Shown here one piece after another: positions 47,588 to 57,131 of a stretch of DNA of 64,000 bases; within the stretch, counting starts at the first letter, position 1; the number at the start of each line of letters is the position of its first letter. The translations under genes were made by a program, and so were the position numbers. Source of the stretch: CAYVTV01 sp964526475 (GTDB lineage Bacteria; Bacteroidota; Bacteroidia; Bacteroidales; GCA-2748055). The notes under the pieces are model-generated. The model was given only the letters and a program-made list of their open reading frames with translations. It was not told where the DNA came from and did not search any database. The stretch lies in NCBI GenBank assembly GCA_964526475.1, contig CAZGKF010000002.1:62001-126000 (forward strand). Direction: 5' to 3'.

Positions 47588-47773
47588 ATTGAGATTACAG
47601 AAAAATTGTCATAGAAGGTAAAAACCAATAGCCCGTAGGGCTTTAGGTATTGTAGCAACAATTATACATACGGCAATATACCTCGTAGAGGTTATAGGCG
47701 ATCATCCCAGAAATCAAACAGAAATTGCTGGTCAAATTCTATCTCATTTTTAGTAAGAATGTCGCTATATTCT
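47588..47773. repeat. Intergenic stretch with palindromic repeat-like sequence
   Basis: Nearly 190 bases between two convergent genes. AGCCCGTAGGGCT at about 47631 is a near-perfect palindrome, and ATACCTCGTAGAGGTTATAG near 47680 is a second. The pattern resembles the intergenic repeats at 15946 and 29344. It may also serve as terminator for the GH2 and GT39 genes. Confidence 0.4.
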
Positions 47774-49405
47774 TTACTTAACTTTCAGCAGGTACACATT
47801 GTGTAATTCTTTTTCCCTGGTTTTGGGATTTAAGAATGCAGGTGAAAAAATGGACATCTTTTTATTATAAAACTTTTCCTCATAAACAATCCTGGAGGCT
47901 GCCAGACTGCGCAGATCTTCATATCCTTTCGGGGAAACAAAGAACCAGGTACCTTCCTGAGATAAAATCTTTTCCAGATGATGCGTATCCGTAACTCTTT
48001 CAGAAATGGTTTTTGGGTAGAAGTAAGTTTCAAACTCCTTATAATTATATGTATACAGAATATCACTATCCGAAGCTAATTCATTAAAACGGTAGGAAGC
48101 ATTTATAACTCCCTGGTATTTATAGGCTGATGGAAGAAAATGTGTGTTTATTGTGAAATTCAATGCAATTGCAGATAAGGCTAAGGGAAGTATCAGCTTA
48201 TGTTTTCTGGTTTTATATAATGTGAATCCATAAATCAGCAATAATAACATAAATCCAACAGGAAACCATATAAAAATATCGGTAGTTGGGAATACCACAA
48301 TAATAATTATTCCGGTTATTACCCAGAGTAAAATAATAACGAAAATCCTGAATCCCATCATCCATTTATACACGCTATTCAAACCGGAAATATTTGAAAC
48401 CTTATGAATAAAATCAGCTACTACAATTGAAAGGAAAGGGATAACAGGAAACAGGTAATGAGGTGCTTTTTGCCGGGATATGGATAAAATAAATGTATAG
48501 ATTAATATCACCGAATAGGTAAAATATTCCGGACGTACCCTGTGGTTTTTATTTTTATGAACCAGTTGCCTTATGTGGAAGTAGAAAGCTGTGAAAGCAA
48601 ATAATGACCATGGCAGGAAAATATAAATCAGCGTGTGAAAATAAAAGAAATAATCCTTGCTTTTCCCCGCGACTTCACCGGTGATACGTCCAACATTATT
48701 TGTCAGAAAATAAAATCTGATGCCATCCCACCCGAATTGATCATAAATTCCTTTTAGTGTAGGAAAAATAATTATTATAAGTACAGGTAATCCAATTAAC
48801 CATTCAGGGGGAAAAATATTCGGCCAATCACGTTTCATGATAAGATGACCTCCTATTGCAAACGCTGGTATGGCAAGTCCGATGGGACCCTTGGTAATCA
48901 TTGCAAGACCAATTCCAATAAACCCAGCGATTAAATGAAGTAACTTCTTATTATGCAGATATTCTGCAACTTGCCAGGTACCGAAAATAATATTGGCTGT
49001 TAATAATGCATCCGTATGCAAATCATTTGTATACAGGAAAAGCATCTGAGAAGTAGCAAATATTATTGCTGAAAGTTTTCCTGCACTTACGCCATAATAT
49101 AACTTCGCCAGGCGAAATGTTGAATAAACTCCCAGGACAGAAAATAATAAGGACGGAAGCTTAAATGCGAACATGGAAAGCCCGAATACTGAAAAAGAAA
49201 AAGCCGATAACCAGAACATAAGCAGAGGTTTCTGCAAATATGGTTCTCCATGAATCTTCAGATGAATCAAATCACCGCTTTCATGCATATACCTGCTTAC
49301 AGCAGCATATTTTGCAGCATCAATACTGACATCAGGGAAAAGCCCGGTAATGTACACTGCAACACACAAAACGGACAGAATAATAATAAATACCTTCAAT
49401 TTCAT
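47774..49405 (-). CDS. Glycosyltransferase family 39 (ArnT/PMT-like)
   Basis: A 543-residue polytopic membrane protein, about 11 helices, GT-C fold. The first loop carries the family signature: DVSIDAAKYAAVSRYMHESG, then GEPYLQKPLLMFWLSA, as in ArnT-type enzymes that use polyprenyl-phosphate sugars. GLAMITKGPIGLAIPAF follows in the middle. It would attach a sugar to lipid A, a protein or a glycan at the periplasmic face. No arn genes lie nearby. Monocistronic. Confidence 0.85.
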   Translation of the reverse strand: MKLKVFIIILSVLCVAVYITGLFPDVSIDAAKYAAVSRYMHESGDLIHLKIHGEPYLQKPLLMFWLSAFSFSVFGLSMFAFKLPSLLFSVLGVYSTFRLAKLYYGVSAGKLSAIIFATSQMLFLYTNDLHTDALLTANIIFGTWQVAEYLHNKKLLHLIAGFIGIGLAMITKGPIGLAIPAFAIGGHLIMKRDWPNIFPPEWLIGLPVLIIIIFPTLKGIYDQFGWDGIRFYFLTNNVGRITGEVAGKSKDYFFYFHTLIYIFLPWSLFAFTAFYFHIRQLVHKNKNHRVRPEYFTYSVILIYTFILSISRQKAPHYLFPVIPFLSIVVADFIHKVSNISGLNSVYKWMMGFRIFVIILLWVITGIIIIVVFPTTDIFIWFPVGFMLLLLIYGFTLYKTRKHKLILPLALSAIALNFTINTHFLPSAYKYQGVINASYRFNELASDSDILYTYNYKEFETYFYPKTISERVTDTHHLEKILSQEGTWFFVSPKGYEDLRSLAASRIVYEEKFYNKKMSIFSPAFLNPKTREKELHNVYLLKVK

Positions 49406-49624
49406 AAAAAATTCTTATTCTATTCAACGAATTTAAAAAAAAGTTCACTAAGGAGTCAGAAATACAGTTTATTTTTATTCACAAAGGTTTAATTATTTAT
49501 ACATATTATATTATTTACTGCTCAAGTCGGGATCATTCTCATAAACAATTTCACTCTTCAGGTTATTTTTCCGGCGCAATTTACCGAAAATATCTTTAGT
49601 ATAATACTACCCAAATTTAGGACC

Positions 49625-49663
49625 ACTGGTTAAGTTGAAATTTTAATATTAATTTTAACCAGT
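49625..49663. repeat. Inverted repeat ahead of the transposase gene
   Basis: ACTGGTTAA at 49625-49633 and TTAACCAGT at 49655-49663 form a perfect 9-bp inverted repeat with a 21-base AT-rich spacer just before the transposase start codon. It could be an operator or leader hairpin limiting transposase expression. Confidence 0.55.
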
Positions 49664-49667
49664 AGTT

Positions 49668-49937
49668 ATGACAAAATCAAGAAGAAAATTTAACAGTGCC
49701 TTTAAGGCCAAAGTAGCTATTGAGACGCTCAAGGAGCGGGAATCATTAGCTGAATTATCCAGGCGTTTTGAGGTTCATCCGAACATTATAAGCAAATGGA
49801 AGAAAGAATTTATTGAGAATTCTTCAGCTGCATTTGAAAGCAAGTGTCCCCAGGAAAAGGAGGTGGATACTGAGAAGCTGTATGCCAAGATTAGCTTTAT
49901 AATTTGCATAGTATCATGCATATCCGCAAATACCTAA
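49668..49937 (+). pseudogene. IS3-family transposase OrfA, truncated
   Basis: The first about 75 residues are a normal IS3 OrfA/InsE helix-turn-helix protein: MTKSRRKFNSAFKAKVAIE, LAELSRRFEVHPNIISKWKK, and a C-terminal VDTEKLYAKI that in intact copies continues into the leucine zipper and OrfB frameshift region. Here it breaks off into unrelated codons (SFIICIVSCISANT), and no OrfB follows. So the element is a remnant. The near repeats TAGTATAATACTAC (49597) and TAGTATAAAACTAC (49997) flank it. It marks the left edge of the accessory region. Confidence 0.85.
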
Positions 49938-50087
49938 AGTTTTGCATACCTCATTTCAAGTGAAGCAACTTTCTTAGAATCAATGATATAAATCGATAGT
50001 ATAAAACTACTAAAAAGGATAATCAGTCAAGATAGAATTGAAAACCAAAAAATATTTTTTGTAATTGAATAGATAATAAGAATTTTA

Positions 50088-50095
50088 TATATTTG
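50088..50095 (+). promoter_or_regulatory. Bacteroidota -7 box TATATTTG for the Rrf2 operon
   Basis: An exact TAnnTTTG match 36 bases ahead of the Rrf2 start, overlapping by one base the palindrome at 50095-50119. That overlap is what one expects for a repressed promoter. Confidence 0.6.
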
Positions 50096-50119
50096 TATTC
50101 TATTAATTCGATAGAATAC
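50095..50119. promoter_or_regulatory. Palindromic operator for the Rrf2 regulator
   Basis: GTATTCTAT and ATAGAATAC form a perfect 9-bp inverted repeat with spacer TAATTCG, placed at the -7 box and transcription start of the rrf2 gene. Length and symmetry fit a dimeric Rrf2-type repressor acting on its own operon. No second copy is seen before the porin gene 50613. Confidence 0.7.
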
Positions 50120-50131
50120 TTATATTAAAAA

Positions 50132-50545
50132 ATGAAACTCAATACCAAAGTAAGGTACGGTTTGCGGGCAATGGTGGATATTGCTGAATATCAGCAGAAT
50201 GAAGGAATACTACAAAAAGATATTGCCGAACGTCAGGAGATACCCCTTAAATATCTGGATGCTATAATAACCGGTTTACGTAACCATGGCTTGATCATAA
50301 ATATACGCGGTAAACGCAGTGGGTATAAACTTATCAAACCGGCTTCCGATGTCTCGGTTTATGATATTTATCGCGCTTTTGAACCGGAACTGACTTTGGT
50401 AAATTGTCTGTGTGAATCGCTGGACTGCAACCGCTCCGGAATTTGTCCAGCCAAAGATTATTGGTTCGAACTGAACAAACACCTGAAGTCGCTAATGCAG
50501 AATACATCACTTCAAGAGGTAATATTGGGTACTTTCAGGTTATGA
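50132..50545 (+). CDS. Rrf2 family transcriptional regulator (probable Fe-S sensor)
   Basis: A 137-residue winged-helix repressor. It has the Rrf2 start MKLNTKVRYGLRAMVDIAEY, the helix-turn-helix EGILQKDIAERQEIPLKYLD, GLINNIRGKRSGYKL wing-like segment (GLIINIRGKRSGYKL) and the cysteine set LVNCLCESLDCNRSGICPAK, with four cysteines that fit cluster ligation as in IscR/NsrR/RsrR relatives. It probably senses iron-sulfur status, redox or nitric oxide. It is the first gene of a plus-strand string with the porin and the molybdoenzyme, and a palindrome overlaps its promoter, which suggests autoregulation. Confidence 0.85.
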   Translation: MKLNTKVRYGLRAMVDIAEYQQNEGILQKDIAERQEIPLKYLDAIITGLRNHGLIINIRGKRSGYKLIKPASDVSVYDIYRAFEPELTLVNCLCESLDCNRSGICPAKDYWFELNKHLKSLMQNTSLQEVILGTFRL

Positions 50546-50612
50546 AAAGAAACAATGAATTAATATATTAACACTGCTGAGTTCGCTTATTTTTCTATAT
50601 TCAGAGAAGCTT

Positions 50613-51752
50613 ATGACATATCTACTAACAAGAAGACGACAGGGCTATAACAGGAAGGCAATAACTATTGCAATCTTTATCTTTTTTTTTCATGGTAGAA
50701 CTTTTACTCAGGACAACTCGGCTGTTTCCGGATTTTTAAATTCGGGCAATGCTTATGCCACTATGTTTTTCGAGTACTATTACATACATCAGGGCGATGA
50801 TACTTACCCGGGGCGTTCACAATTTGCCAAAAACAAAACAGGTGATAATGCATTTTCTTTCCGAAGGGTTTATTTAGGTTATCAGCACACTTTTTCTGAT
50901 AAATTCTCAGGCAAAGTTCAGTTCGAAGTGACCGACAGGACGATTCTTGGAGGAGGTCAGCGGGCACCATTCTTAAAAGAAGCCAATTTGATCTGGAAAG
51001 ACTTTTACCCAATGGCCGATTTAATTATTGGTCATAGCCTCACTCCCATTTGGTCAATAGAAGGCGCTGAATTTATTTGGCAATACCGGTCCATAGAACG
51101 TACCATTGCAGATATGCGCGGCCTGCGCTCATCCAACGACTCGGGCATCAGGATTAAAGGGAGCTTTAACCAATCACGAACATACGGGTATAACTTTATG
51201 GTGGGGAATAATAACGGTGCCCGGCCCGAGAACGATAAATTCAAACTGGTTTATTTTAACTTATGGTCAAAGTTTTTCAATAAAAGATTTTACCTCGAAA
51301 TATATCAGGATTACAATAAGGCTGCTGAAAACAGGCATATTACAACCACAAAGGGGGTTTTTGCATGGAAAACCCCAACCTACACGCTTGCTGCCGAAAT
51401 GGTAAATCAAGATCGGGGCAGATTTGGGGCTGATAATGACGATATCATCATTCAGGGCATTAGTATCTTTGCCCACGCCAACATTTTGAATAATAATTTA
51501 AGGGCTTTCGGGCGCTTCGACTCTTACAACCCCGATGTTAACTTCTTTGCAGGTCATTATGCCACTGATGCTATAAAACCCTTCGATGAAAAGTTCTATA
51601 CCTTTGGCCTGGATTTTACTCCTCATAATAATATCCATGTAATGCCAAATATCTGGATAAACTCATATAAAAACAAGATGGACAGTCAGGAAACCCCAAA
51701 AACTGAGATTGTAGCCAGACTTACTTTTAATGTTAACTTTAAACAGAAATAA
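50613..51752 (+). CDS. Outer-membrane porin-like beta-barrel protein
   Basis: A 379-residue protein with an N-terminal signal (about residues 14-33, KAITIAIFIFFFHGRTFTQ) and many amphipathic strands ending in aromatic residues (FRRVYLGYQHTF, FSGKVQFEV, RLTFNVNFKQ). The C-terminal strand ends in FNVNF. It resembles phosphate-selective porin-like barrels of Bacteroidota. Its place between the Rrf2 regulator and an oxyanion-reductase-like operon suggests that it admits the electron acceptor, which is inference. A 62-base gap leads to the Fe-S subunit gene. Confidence 0.65.
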   Translation: MTYLLTRRRQGYNRKAITIAIFIFFFHGRTFTQDNSAVSGFLNSGNAYATMFFEYYYIHQGDDTYPGRSQFAKNKTGDNAFSFRRVYLGYQHTFSDKFSGKVQFEVTDRTILGGGQRAPFLKEANLIWKDFYPMADLIIGHSLTPIWSIEGAEFIWQYRSIERTIADMRGLRSSNDSGIRIKGSFNQSRTYGYNFMVGNNNGARPENDKFKLVYFNLWSKFFNKRFYLEIYQDYNKAAENRHITTTKGVFAWKTPTYTLAAEMVNQDRGRFGADNDDIIIQGISIFAHANILNNNLRAFGRFDSYNPDVNFFAGHYATDAIKPFDEKFYTFGLDFTPHNNIHVMPNIWINSYKNKMDSQETPKTEIVARLTFNVNFKQK

Positions 51753-51814
51753 ATGTGTAGTGTAAAAAAAGTGATAGTTGATTTTAATTTGGTATTGTTT
51801 CTGGAAAGCAATGA

Positions 51815-52732
51815 ATGCAATTAACCAATAATTCTATGGGAAAATCAGAAAATAAAGACAAACTCGCACGTCGTACGTTTTTGCGAAGTGCACTATTAAC
51901 AGGTGCCACAGCCGGACTGGCAACTGCGGGTGTGATAGTTTCGCGTACTGGGAAACAGGGCGATACGCCTCTTGGTGAAGATACTATCCGCCTCATTTCA
52001 GAACCAGATACAATAAAACTCAATGAAGAATCGGATGTCCTGCTTCGAATGCAGGCAGAATTGCGCACTGCGCTGAAAAAACCAGTTGAACAACGCAAAT
52101 GGATTATGGTGATTGATACCCGTAAATGCGTGGGGTGTCACGCCTGCACGGTAGCATGTATTGCTGAAAACAAGTTACCACCGGGGGTTGTTTACCGGCC
52201 GGTTGTTCAGGAGGAGTTTGGCAGGTATCCAAATGTTCAGTTGCGTTTTTTTCCCAGACCTTGCATGCAATGTGAATCCCCTTCGTGCACTACCGTATGT
52301 CCGGTAAAAGCCACCTGGAAACGGGAAGACGGAATTACAGTTGTTGATTACGAAAAGTGCATTGGCTGCCGTTACTGCCTGACAGCTTGTCCTTACGGGG
52401 CAAGAACGAGCGACTTTGGGGAATATTACACTCAGGGAACACCTGAATTACAACCTTATGAGCTTCTTCCTAATAATGAGTATGGCAAAGCCTGGAACCG
52501 GTCAGAGGGGCATAGTTCACCCAAGGGCAATGCACGTAAATGTCATTTTTGCCTCCACCGTCTCGATGAAGGGCTTTTGCCACAGTGCGTTACTACCTGC
52601 ATTGGCCGTGCTACCTATTTTGGCGATGCCAATAACCCTGAAAGCCTGATATCGGAACTTTCACGCTTACCGAACCAGATAAAGCTTCTCGAAGAAAAAG
52701 GGACAAAACCTAATGTCATTTATCTTATCTGA
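51815..52732 (+). CDS. 4Fe-4S electron-transfer subunit, Tat-exported (TtrB/SrdB-like)
   Basis: A 305-residue ferredoxin-like subunit with a Tat signal (ARRTFLRSALLTG, Arg at residues 19-20). Four clusters are indicated by CVGCHACTVAC, CMQCESPSCTTVC, CIGCRYCLTAC and CHFCLHRLDEG followed by CVTTC. This is the standard layout of the DMSO-reductase-family beta subunit. It carries electrons from the membrane subunit to the molybdopterin subunit on the periplasmic side. A GGAAAG lies ahead of ATG 51815; ATG 51836 is an alternative start. The genes follow in the B-C-A order as in ttrBCA and srdBCA. Confidence 0.9.
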   Translation: MQLTNNSMGKSENKDKLARRTFLRSALLTGATAGLATAGVIVSRTGKQGDTPLGEDTIRLISEPDTIKLNEESDVLLRMQAELRTALKKPVEQRKWIMVIDTRKCVGCHACTVACIAENKLPPGVVYRPVVQEEFGRYPNVQLRFFPRPCMQCESPSCTTVCPVKATWKREDGITVVDYEKCIGCRYCLTACPYGARTSDFGEYYTQGTPELQPYELLPNNEYGKAWNRSEGHSSPKGNARKCHFCLHRLDEGLLPQCVTTCIGRATYFGDANNPESLISELSRLPNQIKLLEEKGTKPNVIYLI

Positions 52733-52738
52733 TCGGTC

Positions 52739-53881
52739 ATGGATAATAAAACACAAAATATATTGAAATTGATCTGGGCGCTCTTATTCATCATTGGATC
52801 AATAGCCCTGATCACTAAGTTCGCCACCGGTGAACGGTTGGTTGGTTACGGAAGCTACGTACCTTGGGGGCTTTGGGTCGCCCTGTATTTCCATTTTGTG
52901 GGAATAGCAGGTGGAGTTTTTGTGATTGGGGCAGGTGGTTACATCTTGAACCTTCCCGGCTTTCGCGAGAATATCCGTTCCATCATGATCATTGCTGCTT
53001 CATCTGTGGTTGCAGGACTTTTATCTATCTGGCTTGACCTGGGACAGCCTTTCCGGTTCCAAAATATATTCATGTCTCCAAACTTTGGGTCAATGATGAC
53101 ATTTAATGCATGGTCTTACACCGCTTTTCTTATTATGATGGCTGCTATTTTTTACTTATCATTTAAGAAAAATAACATCTCTGATTTAAATGACCGCACA
53201 GGCTGGTTACTTCCAATAATGATTTTAGGGATATTCATCTCAGTGGCTTTCCCCAGCCAAAGCGGTTCTTTCTTTGGGGTTGTGGATGCTAAACCATTCT
53301 GGAACTCGGGTCTTTTGTCTGTTATGTTCCTTACTTCGGCTATTACTTCGGGGGCAGCCGTTTTAATGTTTTATTTTACGGTTATTTCAAAAAGTGCCCG
53401 GCCAGATGATGCAACATTCAACTACTTGTTAAAAGTCCTGGTTGGCGGAATCCTGGCGTATCTGGCCTCTGAATTTGCTGAATACAGTATTGCTTACTGG
53501 TCGCCCAATTCACATACCTTCGAAGCGGCAAAACTGGTTATTCAAGGGCCATTCTGGTGGGTATTCTGGTTAGTGCATATCGGTGGTGCAATTTTAGCAC
53601 TGGTAATGCTTTTTACATTGAAAACGAAAGCATCGTATGGCATTGCAGCGTTCATCATCGCGGTAACTTTTGTTTCGGCTCGTTTGAATGTGTTGATTCC
53701 GGGGCAGAGCATTGAACAGCTTCACGGACTTAGAGAAGCTTTCTCGCACGATCGTTTAAGTTTTGTTTATACAGCGACTAAACTCGAGTACCTGGTGTCT
53801 TTTTTCATCGCGACCTTGCCTGTCGGGATGTCATACATCGGGATTATCTTATTGAGAAAGTTTGAGGCAATAATAAAATAG
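52739..53881 (+). CDS. NrfD/PsrC-family quinol-binding membrane subunit (TtrC/SrdC-like)
   Basis: A 380-residue membrane protein with nine to ten helices. It shows the NrfD pattern: LVGYGSYVPWGLWVALYFHF, a helix-3 WLDLGQPFRF and NIFMSPNFGSMMTFNAWSYT typical of the quinone site, SQSGSFFGVVDAKPFW and ITSGAAVLMFYF. It would oxidise menaquinol and feed electrons to the Fe-S subunit, whose gene ends 6 bases upstream. The molybdopterin subunit gene begins 8 bases downstream. Confidence 0.92.
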   Translation: MDNKTQNILKLIWALLFIIGSIALITKFATGERLVGYGSYVPWGLWVALYFHFVGIAGGVFVIGAGGYILNLPGFRENIRSIMIIAASSVVAGLLSIWLDLGQPFRFQNIFMSPNFGSMMTFNAWSYTAFLIMMAAIFYLSFKKNNISDLNDRTGWLLPIMILGIFISVAFPSQSGSFFGVVDAKPFWNSGLLSVMFLTSAITSGAAVLMFYFTVISKSARPDDATFNYLLKVLVGGILAYLASEFAEYSIAYWSPNSHTFEAAKLVIQGPFWWVFWLVHIGGAILALVMLFTLKTKASYGIAAFIIAVTFVSARLNVLIPGQSIEQLHGLREAFSHDRLSFVYTATKLEYLVSFFIATLPVGMSYIGIILLRKFEAIIK

Positions 53882-53889
53882 ACAAGAAT

Positions 53890-56800
53890 ATGGACAAAAA
53901 AAATCAAAATATATCACGCAGGGGTTTTCTGGGGAAAGGTGCTTTATTGGGAACAGGTTTGGGCATTTTACCTGCTTCAAACCTGCTCGGCGCAAATGAG
54001 GGAAAAATCCTGAAGAACAAAAGAGAAGATGTAGATTATCAATTAAATAATCCTGAGAACATCATGTATTCGGTATGCTTGAATTGTAATACCGGTTGTG
54101 GAATAAAATGTAAAATTCAGGAAGGAGTATTGGTGAAAATTGATGGAAATCCATACAATCCATGGACCATGGTTCCTCACTTACCCATGAGTGCCAAAAT
54201 GGATGAAACGGCAATAGTTGATGGAGGGCTTTGCCCAAAAGGCCAGGCAGGTGTGCAAATAGCCTATGACCCATACCGCATTCGCAAAGCGCTTAAACGT
54301 TCCGGTAAGCGGGGTGAGAACAAATGGATAAGCATTCCTTTCGATCAGGCCATTACAGAAATTGTTGAAGGGGGCAATCTTTTTACTGAAGTTCCCGGTG
54401 AGGAAAACCGAAAAGTAGAAGGTTTACGTTCCATCATGGCACTAACGGATAAAAAGGTAGCCAAAGAGATGTCCAAAAGCGTTCAGGCAATTTGGGACGA
54501 AAAAGATGAAATCAGGAAAGCCAAATTGGTAAATAATTTTCAACAAACTTTTACCCACCATCTTGAAGCACTTATTGACCCGTTGCACCCCGATTTGGGG
54601 CCAAAAAACAACCAGTTTGTTATCGCCTGGGGACGGTTAAAAAACGGACGCAAGGAGTTTATTTCAAAATTGGGTGAAGCTTTTGGTACCACCAACCTTC
54701 ATGGTCACACTACCGTTTGTCAGGGTTCCTTGTATTTTACCTGCAAAGCCATAAGTGAACAATACATTGGCGGAAAGTTTAGCGGGGGTAATAAATTCTA
54801 CTGGCAGACTGATATTGAACATGCCCGTTATATTTTATTTGTGGGTGCCAACCTGTTTGATGCCAACTATGGGCCTACAAACCGAACAGTGAGGTTAACT
54901 AAAAACCTGGAAAGTGGCTATACAAAAATTGGTGTGGCTGATCCAAGGTATTCAAAACTTGCAAGCAAAGCAGAAACATGGCTGCCCATTAAGCCCGGGC
55001 AGGATGCAGCCCTGGCCTTAGCGATTATGCAATGGATGTTTCAAAATGAACGATTCGATAAGAAATTTCTTGCCAATGCCAATAAGGCTGCGGCAATTGC
55101 ATCAGGAGAACCAAGCTGGACAAATGCATCGCTGCTTGTTGAAATGATCGATGGTGTACCTGGAAAACTACTGCGGGCTTCTGATCTTGGGCTCTGTTCC
55201 CCCGCTCAAAAATCACTTACCGATGGCACAAAATACGTAGAAAAATATTTGGTCGCTTCGGTAAACGGAAATCCGGTAAAAGTAGATCCAAACGATGATG
55301 CGTTTGCCATTTATGGCGATTTGTTTGTTGACAGGATTTTTACAAGAAAAGATGGTACGAAAGTAGCAGTGAAGTCGGCACTTCAGCTCTTAAAAGAAGA
55401 AGCCAATAAATATTCGTTTGCTGATTGGTGCGAGTTGGCAGGACTCAAGGAAAAAGATGTTGAAAAAGTGGCCAGGGAGCTTACCAGCTATGGCAAACAA
55501 GCATCAGTTGATATTCACCGGGGAGTAGCACAACACACGAATGGCTTTTACAATGTATTTTCATGGATGAGCGTGAATATGTTACTGGGCAATTATGACT
55601 GGCAAGGGGGTATGTCCAAAGCCACAACTTATAAGTATGATGGTTCAGGCGGAGGAAAATTTAACCTGAAAAATAATCCGGGTAAGATTCAAACCTTCGG
55701 CATCAGCAGTATCCGGCATGACATTGATTATGAAAAAACAACATTATTTGAAGGATACCCCGCGAAACGAAACTGGTACCCGCTTTCGAGTGATATATAC
55801 GAAGAGATTATTCCCAGCATCGGTGAAGCATATCCTTATCCCGTTAAAGCACTTTTCACCTATATGGGTGCACCCACTTACTCCCTGCCTGCCGGTCATA
55901 CAAATATTGAGGTACTTACCGATTTGGAAAAACTTCCCCTGCATTTTACCAGCGATATACTTATTGGCTCCACCTCCATGTATGCCGATTATATTTTCCC
56001 CGATCTATCCTATTTGGAGCGTTGGGAGTTTCAGGGTTCCCACCCTAACATGATCTGCAAGGTGGAAAACATAAGGCAACCTGTTATTTCCCCCATACCT
56101 GAAACGGTGAAAGTTTATGGCGAAGAAATGCCTGTTTCAATGGAAACCACCTTAATGGCCATTAGCGAAAAACTTGGGCTGGAATCGTTTGGGAAAAATG
56201 CCTTGGGGGATGGCATAGATTTTACCCGTCCTGAAGATTTATACCTGAGAGGTGTAGCAAATATTGCCCTTGGAGATGCCCCCGGGAAAGAAGTCCCGGA
56301 TGCCGACAAACGCGAATTGGAAATTTTCAGCCTCGCCCGTCGGCATTTGCCCAAAACGGTGTTTGATGAGGCAAGATGGAAAACTATTGTTGGCGAAGAT
56401 ATGTGGCCAAAAGTCGTTTACTTGCTTAACCGTGGAGGCCGGTATGCTGAAGCCGGGACAAATGCCGATGGTAAGTTGACCAATAAATATGGCGCTTACA
56501 TGAATTTATACCAGGAGAAAACAGCAGAAAAGAAATATTCAGGAACAGGAAAACCTTATTTTGGTTTACCGCAGTATATTCCACAGAAGAACTACGCAGG
56601 TGAAACACTTGAAAAGTTAAGTGAAGGGTACGATTTACATTTGATCACAAGTCGTACCATAACGCAAACCAAATCCAGAACTGTATCAGCATACTGGCTT
56701 GAAGGAATATTACCGGAGAACTCCATTATAATAAATGCTCTTGATGCTGAAAGACTGGGCTTTGATGATGGTGAGGAAGCCAGGATTGTAAGTGCAACCA

Positions 56801-57108
56801 ACCCAGAAGGAAAATGGGATTTTAAAAATGGTAAAACGAAGTTTATTATAGGGAGAATAAAAAAAACGGAAGCCATACGCCCTGGAATTATAAGTTTTTA
56901 CCTGGGTTTTGGTCATTGGGCCACCGGAGCAGATGATGTGGAAATTAATGGGGAAATTGTAAAGGGCGACCCCCGGCGTGCTAAAGGATTTCATGCTAAC
57001 GCCGTTATGTGGACAGACAGCTCTTTAAAAAATAATACCTGCATGGTTGATCCCGTAGGTGGAAGTGTTTCGTTTTACGACACTAAAGTTAAACTGGTTA
57101 AAGTATAA
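53890..57108 (+). CDS. Molybdopterin oxidoreductase catalytic subunit, Tat-exported (TtrA/SrdA-like)
   Basis: A 1072-residue bis-MGD enzyme of the DMSO reductase family. The Tat signal is SRRGFLGKGALLGTG (Arg10-Arg11). The first 4Fe-4S cluster uses Cys63, Cys66, Cys70 and Cys115 in CLNCNTGC and GGLCPKGQ. The likely Mo ligand is Cys277 in GHTTVCQGSLYF, as in tetrathionate, selenate and arsenate type enzymes rather than Ser or Asp types. The length, about 200 residues above ArrA or PsrA, favours the TtrA/SrdA clade. The acceptor (tetrathionate, selenate, arsenate or other) cannot be read from the sequence. It ends 23 bases before the riboswitch-like leader of the next operon. Confidence 0.9.
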   Translation: MDKKNQNISRRGFLGKGALLGTGLGILPASNLLGANEGKILKNKREDVDYQLNNPENIMYSVCLNCNTGCGIKCKIQEGVLVKIDGNPYNPWTMVPHLPMSAKMDETAIVDGGLCPKGQAGVQIAYDPYRIRKALKRSGKRGENKWISIPFDQAITEIVEGGNLFTEVPGEENRKVEGLRSIMALTDKKVAKEMSKSVQAIWDEKDEIRKAKLVNNFQQTFTHHLEALIDPLHPDLGPKNNQFVIAWGRLKNGRKEFISKLGEAFGTTNLHGHTTVCQGSLYFTCKAISEQYIGGKFSGGNKFYWQTDIEHARYILFVGANLFDANYGPTNRTVRLTKNLESGYTKIGVADPRYSKLASKAETWLPIKPGQDAALALAIMQWMFQNERFDKKFLANANKAAAIASGEPSWTNASLLVEMIDGVPGKLLRASDLGLCSPAQKSLTDGTKYVEKYLVASVNGNPVKVDPNDDAFAIYGDLFVDRIFTRKDGTKVAVKSALQLLKEEANKYSFADWCELAGLKEKDVEKVARELTSYGKQASVDIHRGVAQHTNGFYNVFSWMSVNMLLGNYDWQGGMSKATTYKYDGSGGGKFNLKNNPGKIQTFGISSIRHDIDYEKTTLFEGYPAKRNWYPLSSDIYEEIIPSIGEAYPYPVKALFTYMGAPTYSLPAGHTNIEVLTDLEKLPLHFTSDILIGSTSMYADYIFPDLSYLERWEFQGSHPNMICKVENIRQPVISPIPETVKVYGEEMPVSMETTLMAISEKLGLESFGKNALGDGIDFTRPEDLYLRGVANIALGDAPGKEVPDADKRELEIFSLARRHLPKTVFDEARWKTIVGEDMWPKVVYLLNRGGRYAEAGTNADGKLTNKYGAYMNLYQEKTAEKKYSGTGKPYFGLPQYIPQKNYAGETLEKLSEGYDLHLITSRTITQTKSRTVSAYWLEGILPENSIIINALDAERLGFDDGEEARIVSATNPEGKWDFKNGKTKFIIGRIKKTEAIRPGIISFYLGFGHWATGADDVEINGEIVKGDPRRAKGFHANAVMWTDSSLKNNTCMVDPVGGSVSFYDTKVKLVKV

Positions 57109-57131
57109 TTACCAGGTTTAGTAAATGATTA

